Source: Achromobacter spanius
GTDB taxonomy: Bacteria; Pseudomonadota; Gammaproteobacteria; Burkholderiales; Burkholderiaceae_B
Assembly: GCF_003994415.1 (NCBI RefSeq)
Contig: NZ_CP034689.1
Coordinates: forward strand, 186,001-250,000
Length of the DNA: 64,000 nucleotides
Direction: 5' to 3'
The stretch's first letter is position 1. Every line of letters begins with the position of its first letter. Made by a program: the position numbers and the translations under genes. Under the pieces are notes generated by a model, which was not told the DNA's origin, ran no database searches, and worked only from the letters and a program-made list of their open reading frames with translations. Of the stretch, positions 58,340-64,000 are shown one piece after another.

Positions 58340-59662
58340 ATGAAAATCACGGTCGTGGGTACCGGTTACGTGGGGTTGGTGTCGGGAGCGTGTCTGGCCG
58401 ACATGGGCAACGACGTCATGTGTCTGGACGTGGACGCCGCAAAGATTGCCCTGTTGCGCCAAGGCGGCATCCCGATCTATGAGCCCGGCCTGGAAGACCT
58501 GGTCCGCCGCAACGTGCAGGCGGGCCGCCTGCATTTCACGGACGACGTGGCGCAAAGCGTGGCCTTTGGCGACGTGCAATTCATTGCCGTGGGCACGCCG
58601 CCCGGCGAAGACGGGTCCGCCGATTTGAAGTACGTGCTGGCCGCCGCGCAGAACATCGCGCGCCACATGACGTCCCGCAAACTGATCGTGGACAAGTCCA
58701 CCGTGCCGGTCGGCACCGCCGACAAGGTGCGCGCCGTGGTGCAGAAGGAACTGGCCGCGCGCGGCGTGGACATCCCGTTCAGCGTGGCGTCCAACCCCGA
58801 ATTCCTGAAGGAAGGCGCGGCCATCAATGACTTCATGAGCCCGGACCGCGTTGTCGTGGGCGCCGACGACGACTACACCGTCGGCGTGATGCGCCGTATC
58901 TACGAACCTTTCCAGCGCACCCACGACCGCCTGATGGTGATGGACGTGCGCTCGGCCGAGCTGACCAAGTACGCCGCCAACGCCATGCTGGCCACGCGCA
59001 TCTCGTTCATGAATGAAATGGCGAACCTGGCTGAAGCGCTGGGTGCCGACATTGAACAGGTGCGCCGTGGCATCGGCGCGGACCCGCGCATCGGCTACCA
59101 CTTCCTGTACCCGGGCGCGGGCTACGGCGGCTCGTGCTTTCCCAAGGACGTGCAGGCGCTGGTGAACACCGCCGCCGAAAATTCGCTGCCCATGCGCGTC
59201 ATCGAAGCGGCCGAGGCTGCCAACCACGCTCAGAAATTCCGCTTGTCCGAAAAGCTTGTCGCGCGCTACGGCAACGATTTGCGCGGCCGCAAGATTGCGC
59301 TGTGGGGCCTGTCGTTCAAGCCGAACACCGACGACATGCGCGAAGCCCCCAGCCTGACGGTCATCGCCGAACTGACGCGCCGTGGCGCCGATGTGCGCGC
59401 CTACGACCCCGTGGCCATGCACGAGGCGGCCCGCGTGCTGGTCGGCCAGCCCGGCATCAGCTTCGCCACCGACATGTATGACGCGCTGGACGGCGCCGAC
59501 GCGCTGTTGATCGCCACCGAATGGAAAGTCTTCCGCGCGCCCGACTTCGACCGCGTGAAGGCCCTGCTGAAAACCCCCGTCATCATCGATGGCCGCAACC
59601 TGTACACGCCGGCCGACGTACGCGCCCTGGGCTTCGAGTATTCCGGCATCGGACGCGCATGA
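58340..59662 (+). CDS. ugd: UDP-glucose 6-dehydrogenase
   Basis: This 440-residue enzyme oxidises UDP-glucose to UDP-glucuronate. It has the N-terminal NAD fold (TVVGTGYVGLVSGACLADMG), the catalytic Cys in PGAGYGGSCFPKD, KSTVPVGTADKVRAV and the C-terminal WGLSFKPNTDDMREAPS. The ATG at 58340 starts it. It may feed polysaccharide synthesis with the following glycosyltransferase. Confidence 0.95.
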   Translation: MKITVVGTGYVGLVSGACLADMGNDVMCLDVDAAKIALLRQGGIPIYEPGLEDLVRRNVQAGRLHFTDDVAQSVAFGDVQFIAVGTPPGEDGSADLKYVLAAAQNIARHMTSRKLIVDKSTVPVGTADKVRAVVQKELAARGVDIPFSVASNPEFLKEGAAINDFMSPDRVVVGADDDYTVGVMRRIYEPFQRTHDRLMVMDVRSAELTKYAANAMLATRISFMNEMANLAEALGADIEQVRRGIGADPRIGYHFLYPGAGYGGSCFPKDVQALVNTAAENSLPMRVIEAAEAANHAQKFRLSEKLVARYGNDLRGRKIALWGLSFKPNTDDMREAPSLTVIAELTRRGADVRAYDPVAMHEAARVLVGQPGISFATDMYDALDGADALLIATEWKVFRAPDFDRVKALLKTPVIIDGRNLYTPADVRALGFEYSGIGRA

Positions 59663-60717
59663 AGATCCTGCAACTGAACTTCGAGAAGGGCTGGCGCGGC
59701 GGCGAACGGCAGACGCTGTATTGCATGCGCGCCTTCCGCAAAGCGGGCCACGACGTCGAGGTGATGTGCCGGGAAGGCGCGCCGCTGGCCGAGCGCGCGC
59801 GCCAGGAAGGGTTTGTTGCCCACACCTGCCGCAACGTGCCGGGGCAATTGGCTTTTTTGGCGGGGGCGGGCCGCTACGACATCATCCACGCGCAAACGGC
59901 CAACACCATCACCTGGGCCGTGCTGACCAAATGGCTGCATCGTCGCCCCGTCGTGTTCTCGCGCCGCACCTCGTTTGTAGTGAAGCCTGGCGACGAATGG
60001 AAGACCGGTTTCAAGTGGCGCCATGCCAACCTGTTCGTGGCCATCAGCGAGATGGCCGCCGGTGAGCCGCGCCGCCTGGGCATTGAACCCGTCATCATCC
60101 GCAGCGCGGTGGAGCCCCACGCCATCGACGCTGAAAACGTCGCCAAGCTGGTGCAGGAATTCGACCTGGCCGGCAAGAAGGTCATGGCCACGTCCGCCGC
60201 GCTGATCCGCGACAAAGACCCCGTGACCCTGGTGCGCGCCGTGGGCGAACTGGCCAAGACGCGGCGCGATTTCATCTTCCTGCACTTTGGCGCGGGCGGT
60301 GACCGTGAGCAGCAAGCCAAGGACGAAGCGCGCCGCCTGGGTATCGAAGACGTCTACCGCTTCGCGGGCTTTCGCAAAGGCGTCGAAGACTTCTACAGCA
60401 TCCTTGACGTATTTGTGATGAGTTCAGAAGAAGAAGCGCTGGGCAGCAGCGTGCTGGACGCTTTCTTGCAGCATGTGCCCGTGGTCTCCACCGACGCGGG
60501 CGGCCTGAAGGAAAGCCTGGCCGATGGCCGAGGCGTGCTGGTGGCCGTGGGCGACCATCAAGCCATGGCAGCCGGCATGGCCCGCTGCCTGGACGACGCG
60601 GCATTCCGTAAAGACGTCACCGATCGCGCGTATGAATACGTGAAGAACGAACACGACGTGCAGAAGATGGGGAACCGGTATCTGGCGCAGTTCGAGCGGC
60701 TGCTGGGGCGGGCTTAG
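59659..60717 (+). CDS. Glycosyltransferase family 4 type
   Basis: The 352-residue GT-B fold protein starts MKILQLNFEKGWRGGERQTL and has the glycosyltransferase 1 region: ALIRDKDPVTLVRAVGEL, FLHFGAGGDREQQAKDEA, YRFAGFRKGVEDFYSILDVF, and the nucleotide-sugar motif MSSEEEALGSSVLDAF. The ATG overlaps the ugd stop (ATGA). Acceptor and donor are unknown; UDP-glucuronate is possible. Confidence 0.88.
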   Translation: MKILQLNFEKGWRGGERQTLYCMRAFRKAGHDVEVMCREGAPLAERARQEGFVAHTCRNVPGQLAFLAGAGRYDIIHAQTANTITWAVLTKWLHRRPVVFSRRTSFVVKPGDEWKTGFKWRHANLFVAISEMAAGEPRRLGIEPVIIRSAVEPHAIDAENVAKLVQEFDLAGKKVMATSAALIRDKDPVTLVRAVGELAKTRRDFIFLHFGAGGDREQQAKDEARRLGIEDVYRFAGFRKGVEDFYSILDVFVMSSEEEALGSSVLDAFLQHVPVVSTDAGGLKESLADGRGVLVAVGDHQAMAAGMARCLDDAAFRKDVTDRAYEYVKNEHDVQKMGNRYLAQFERLLGRA

Positions 60718-60747
60718 GCAAGGGCGCGGTCTTTTAGCGCCTGTGGG

Positions 60748-61476
60748 TTAAGCCGACGGAGGGAGTCTGGCTGGGTGTTCCAGCTGAGACCATTGCGTCA
60801 AACGCGCCTTGGCCCATTGCGTAGCCCAGTCAAAATCCGGCAAATGATGCGTACGAATCCGCTCCCAAGCCAGACGCTGCGAATGCCGCTGCGCCATGTG
60901 CGACAGCGCGGTATCTATCCCTTCCAGCTTGGCGTTTAGCAACGTCGCCAGCGCTTTTTCAGGGACGGCGCCCGCTGGCCCTTCTGTTTGAAGGATCACC
61001 CAATCGAACAAGTCGCGTGCGGTAAGCGCCCATCCACGGAAGAATAGTTTCTTGGCTAGGACTTCCGCGGGAGACTCCATCGGAAAGCTCGTTTCGTCGG
61101 CAGGCGGATTCCACGTGTTTGTCGAGGCGGGAAGCAGGGGGGCGGCGACGACAAAGTCGATTTCGCCTTCGGCAAAACGCAATTTCACGTGCGCGTTGTC
61201 TTCGTTGTATCCGGCAAGCTCGCTTTCAAACATATCGTTCAGGCGTGGCGAAATGTAGGGAAGCCAAGCGGGCGAATCAACGAAAAGATCGACGTCGTCG
61301 CTGATTCGATGGTCTAGCGCCAGCATCAGGCGTGTGCCGCCGCCCAATACGGGCTTAAACGATTCGCCCCCATGATGGCGGGCGTCGTCAACGAGCCTTT
61401 GCGCACGCGCTTCAAGTGTTCTCCACGGGCCGGCCTCGCGATGCTTTTGGATATCGGCAAGCGTGGTCTTGGTCAC
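60748..61476 (-). CDS. AbiEii-like nucleotidyltransferase (possible toxin)
   Basis: The 242-residue protein belongs to the nucleotidyltransferase AbiEii/AbiGii group: LGGGTRLMLALDHRISDDVD with the Asp pair DDVDLFV, a middle LKLRFAEGEIDFVVA-like strand (VKLRFAEGEIDFVV), and a helical tail. Such proteins are toxins of type IV-like systems. I read a GTG start at 61476 overlapping the stop of the upstream gene (GTGA), with GGGGGT as ribosome site; ATG 61503 is possible. Function as a toxin is inferred. Confidence 0.75.
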   Translation of the reverse strand: MTKTTLADIQKHREAGPWRTLEARAQRLVDDARHHGGESFKPVLGGGTRLMLALDHRISDDVDLFVDSPAWLPYISPRLNDMFESELAGYNEDNAHVKLRFAEGEIDFVVAAPLLPASTNTWNPPADETSFPMESPAEVLAKKLFFRGWALTARDLFDWVILQTEGPAGAVPEKALATLLNAKLEGIDTALSHMAQRHSQRLAWERIRTHHLPDFDWATQWAKARLTQWSQLEHPARLPPSA

Positions 61477-61787
61477 AGGACCCCCTCGAGCGCTTGCTCC
61501 CATTGTTCTACCCGGGGTAGTCCGAATTGCTCGCGAGCCCGTTGATAGAGTGCGTGCGCCTCTTCTAGCCGGACGCCAGCTTCAAAGCTGGCCCTGCCAA
61601 TAAATTCGGGTTCGAGTTCAATGAACATGTTGGCCAGGAGTTCTTGTACAAGTTCGTCGCCCGAGGCCGAGGAGAGATCGCCGCCGCGCAATGCGGCAGC
61701 AACGTCGCTGGGTTCCACCACGCGCCCGTATGGGGCGTTGAGGTGAGTCGCGATCATCTCAAGGTACTTGGTGGAATGCGTATACAC
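61473..61787 (-). CDS. Small partner of the AbiEii-like protein (possible antitoxin)
   Basis: This 104-residue protein is not recognised. It is mostly helical and acidic (VEPSDVAAALRGGDLSS, ELVQELLANMFIELEPEFIG, GVRLEEAHALYQRAREQ) and has no winged-helix of classical AbiEi antitoxins. It starts at a GTG at 61787 with AGGAG eight bases upstream, and its stop is overlapped by the next start. The pairing suggests a two-gene module; antitoxin activity is inferred. Confidence 0.65.
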   Translation of the reverse strand: MYTHSTKYLEMIATHLNAPYGRVVEPSDVAAALRGGDLSSASGDELVQELLANMFIELEPEFIGRASFEAGVRLEEAHALYQRAREQFGLPRVEQWEQALEGVL

Positions 61788-61877
61788 GGAATGCTCCTGT
61801 GCGGGGCGTTTTGGCGCCTGTCGCCGAGTCGTTTCGTATTATCCACTGGCCAGCCGCCCTTTTGTGCCATTCCCAAT

Positions 61878-62366
61878 TCACCCCCGCACATCAATCCTGG
61901 TTTCGAACTTGGCGCGGTGCACCGAAAAGAATGTGCGCACGTTGCGCACGTTGGCCTGGGCGGTGAACGCGCGGTGCACCAGGGCGTGGTAGGCGGGCAT
62001 GTCTTTTACCTGGGCGATCACCACGAAATCCGGTCCTGGCGACACGCGGTAGCACTGCAGCACCGCCGGTTCGGTCAGCATGCTTTGTTCGAACGCATCC
62101 AGGCTCTCGGCCGCTTGCACGTCCAGCGTGATCTCGACGATCGCCGTCAAGGTGCTGCCCAGTTTTTCAGCGGCAAGTATCGCGACCTGCCTTTCGATGA
62201 CCCCTTCGTCCACCAGGCGCCGAACGCGGCGCAGGCAGGTGGGGGGCGACGCATGCACGCGTGCCGCCAGATCCTGGTTGGTCAGCGAGTTGTCGGCTTG
62301 CAGCTGCTCGAGGATGCGCAGATCCAAATCGTCCAGTTCAGGCGGGGAAATCGACGTGTTGTGCAT
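61878..62366 (-). CDS. Lrp/AsnC-family transcriptional regulator
   Basis: The 162-residue regulator has an N-terminal HTH (DLDLRILEQLQADNSLTNQD, then LAARVHASPPTCLRRVRRL) and a RAM ligand-binding domain (about residues 80-155: VQAAESLDAFEQSMLTEPAV). Lrp proteins sense amino acids. It is divergent from glmS across a 150-bp A/T-rich gap. Target unknown. Confidence 0.93.
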   Translation of the reverse strand: MHNTSISPPELDDLDLRILEQLQADNSLTNQDLAARVHASPPTCLRRVRRLVDEGVIERQVAILAAEKLGSTLTAIVEITLDVQAAESLDAFEQSMLTEPAVLQCYRVSPGPDFVVIAQVKDMPAYHALVHRAFTAQANVRNVRTFFSVHRAKFETRIDVRG

Positions 62367-62516
62367 GATTAATTCAAAAATGACGATTTGAAGAAAGATT
62401 ATTTAATCACAAATCTGTAAGTGAATTAACTTTCAAATTCGTCAACATTAAGAAATCATATTTCTTTCCGCCTCGCGCACAATGCGTCGGTACACGAACT
62501 TAAGCGGAGTCTTCCT

Positions 62517-64000
62517 ATGTGCGGCATTGTTGGCGCCGTCGCCCAGCGCGACATCACCCCTATCCTGGTTGAAGGTCTGAAGCGGCTGGAATATCGCGGC
62601 TACGACTCTTGCGGCGTCGCCGTGTACGCCGACGGCAATCTGCGCCGTACGCGCAGCACGCAGCGCGTGGCCGAGTTGGCGGACCAGGTGGCCCAGGACA
62701 AGGTCCAGGGTTTCACGGGCATCGCCCACACGCGTTGGGCCACCCACGGCGTGCCCGCCACGCACAACGCCCACCCGCATTTTTCGCACCTGGGCAACGA
62801 CGAACCGCGCATCGCGCTGGTGCACAACGGCATCATCGAAAACCACGACGAACTGCGCGCTGAGCTGCAGGCCGTGGGTTACGTCTTTGAAAGCCAGACC
62901 GACACCGAAGTCATCGCGCACCTGGTGAACCACCTGTACGCGGGCGACCTGTTCGAAGCGGTGCAGAACGCCGTGCGCCGCCTGCATGGCGCGTACGCCA
63001 TTGCCGTGTTCTGCCGCGACGAGCCGCATCGCGTGGTGGGCGCTCGCCAAGGTTCGCCGCTGGTGGTGGGCGTGGGTCAGAACGAGAACTTCCTGGCGTC
63101 CGACGCGCTGGCGCTGGCCGGCACGACCGATCAGATCATCTACCTGGAAGACGGCGACGTCGTCGACCTGCAGCTCTCGCGCGTGTGGATCGTGGACGCC
63201 AACGGCAAGAACGTGGACCGTGAAGTGCACACCGTGCACGTGCACACGGGTGCCGCCGAACTCGGCCCGTATCGCCACTACATGCAAAAGGAAATCTTCG
63301 AGCAGCCGCGCGCCGTTGGCGACACGCTGCAAGACATCGAATCGATTTCGCCCGAGCTGTTCGGCGACGAGGCCTACAAGATCTTCAAGGACATCGATTC
63401 GCTGTTGATCCTGGCGTGCGGCACGAGCTACTACGCCGGCCTGACCGCCAAGTACTGGATTGAATCGCTTGCGAAGATTCCGGTGGCCGTTGAAATCGCC
63501 AGCGAATACCGCTACCGCGACAGCGTGCCCAACCCGCGTTCGCTGGTCGTCACGATCTCGCAGTCCGGCGAAACCGCCGACACGCTGGCGGCGCTGAAGC
63601 ACGCGCGTTCGCTGGGCATGGACAAGACGCTGACCATCTGCAACGTGTCCACCAGCGCCATGGTGCGCGAGTGCAAGCTGTCGTACATCACGCGCGCCGG
63701 CGTTGAAATCGGCGTGGCGTCCACCAAGGCCTTCACCACGCAGTTGACCGCGCTGTTCCTGCTGACGCTGGCGTTGGCGCAAGTGCGCGGCCACCTCAAC
63801 GACGAGCAGGAAGCCGAGCACCTGAAGGCGCTGCGCCACCTGCCCGTGGCCATTGGTTCGGTGCTGGCGCTGGAGCCGCAGATCATGGCCTGGGCCGACC
63901 GCTTCGCGTCCAAGGAAAACGCCCTGTTCCTGGGCCGTGGCATGCACTACCCGATCGCACTGGAAGGCGCGCTGAAGCTGAAGGAAATCAGCTACATCCA
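62517..64000 (+). CDS. glmS: Glutamine--fructose-6-phosphate aminotransferase (3' end cut by window)
   Basis: GlmS makes glucosamine-6-phosphate, the first step to UDP-GlcNAc, which GlmU (55494) completes. The start MCGIVGAVAQRDITPILVEG exposes Cys1 after Met removal. Glutaminase residues TRWATHGVP and the sugar-isomerase domains (ACGTSYYAGL, ISQSGETADTL, EIGVASTKAF) are present. About 494 codons are in the window; the last 115 or so are missing. The region before it (62367-62516) is A/T-rich and holds no clear leader. Confidence 0.97.
   Translation, partial: MCGIVGAVAQRDITPILVEGLKRLEYRGYDSCGVAVYADGNLRRTRSTQRVAELADQVAQDKVQGFTGIAHTRWATHGVPATHNAHPHFSHLGNDEPRIALVHNGIIENHDELRAELQAVGYVFESQTDTEVIAHLVNHLYAGDLFEAVQNAVRRLHGAYAIAVFCRDEPHRVVGARQGSPLVVGVGQNENFLASDALALAGTTDQIIYLEDGDVVDLQLSRVWIVDANGKNVDREVHTVHVHTGAAELGPYRHYMQKEIFEQPRAVGDTLQDIESISPELFGDEAYKIFKDIDSLLILACGTSYYAGLTAKYWIESLAKIPVAVEIASEYRYRDSVPNPRSLVVTISQSGETADTLAALKHARSLGMDKTLTICNVSTSAMVRECKLSYITRAGVEIGVASTKAFTTQLTALFLLTLALAQVRGHLNDEQEAEHLKALRHLPVAIGSVLALEPQIMAWADRFASKENALFLGRGMHYPIALEGALKLKEISYI

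Noticed and set aside
62367..62516. Possible glmS ribozyme in front of glmS
   Set aside because: That ribozyme is known from Gram-positive bacteria; the A/T-rich leader here has no matching core.

Overview
The window is a GC-rich chromosomal segment from a betaproteobacterium of the family Alcaligenaceae. Protein content and gene order (his-tat, mla, gltBD, cox and glmU/glmS blocks, several Bug/LysR genes) look most like Achromobacter or a close Bordetella relative. That assignment is inference from remembered family sequences, not a database search. Nearly all of it is core genome. I see no rRNA, tRNA, CRISPR array, prophage or integrative element; the only intact transposon is one IS110-family insertion.

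Layout. 1-2929 (-): petABC, the cytochrome bc1 complex, with petC cut by the window edge and petA carrying an apparent frameshift in a 7-base homopolymer. 3070-5939: mscL, a Nif3-like protein, a one-PDZ DegQ/DegS-type protease and a small XRE regulator. 6140-16636 (-): one long run bolA-murA-hisGDCBHAFIE-HIT-tatABC, with many overlapping starts and stops. Two ABC-2 exporter genes (16642-18263) precede it. 18438-22120 (-): mlaFEDAC lipid-asymmetry operon with its own promoter and terminator and no mlaB. 22461-26823: a MFS, Bug receptor and nitronate-monooxygenase-like operon with a divergent LysR regulator. 26872-29253: ompW, the IS110 element and three 70-bp palindromic repeats. 29254-35468 (-): gltBD glutamate synthase behind an array of palindromes. 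35826-36584: a RAYT-like protein that has lost its HUH histidines. 36814-39810: fghA, an unknown membrane protein, rpoH under a perfect CIRCE operator, and a candidate small RNA directly downstream. 39810-44276: a CpdA-type cAMP phosphodiesterase divergent from a CPA1 antiporter with a C-terminal cyclic-nucleotide-binding domain, then a Nudix hydrolase. 44577-53517: the aa3/caa3-type cytochrome oxidase cluster (ctaC, ctaD, two small membrane proteins, ctaE, SURF1, SCO-like proteins, ctaA, ctaB). It has no ctaG and contains a second cluster of the 70-bp repeats. 53539-60717: DUF3717, a glycine-zipper protein, phaM, glmU, a DHA2 MFS pump, ugd and a glycosyltransferase. 60748-64000: an AbiEii-like nucleotidyltransferase with a small partner, an Lrp regulator and the start of glmS.

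Themes. Aerobic respiration is represented at both ends of its chain (bc1, and the haem-copper oxidase with haem A synthesis and copper delivery). Envelope biogenesis is the second theme (MurA, GlmU, GlmS, Mla, Tat, Ugd, glycosyltransferase). The observations most worth following up are non-coding: the sRNA candidate after rpoH, the CIRCE box on rpoH, the structured leader of the IS110 element (possible bridge RNA), the two alternating clusters of the 70-bp palindrome, and the operator array before gltB. Among proteins, the RAYT homologue without its catalytic histidines and the cAMP phosphodiesterase/cNMP-antiporter pair stand out.
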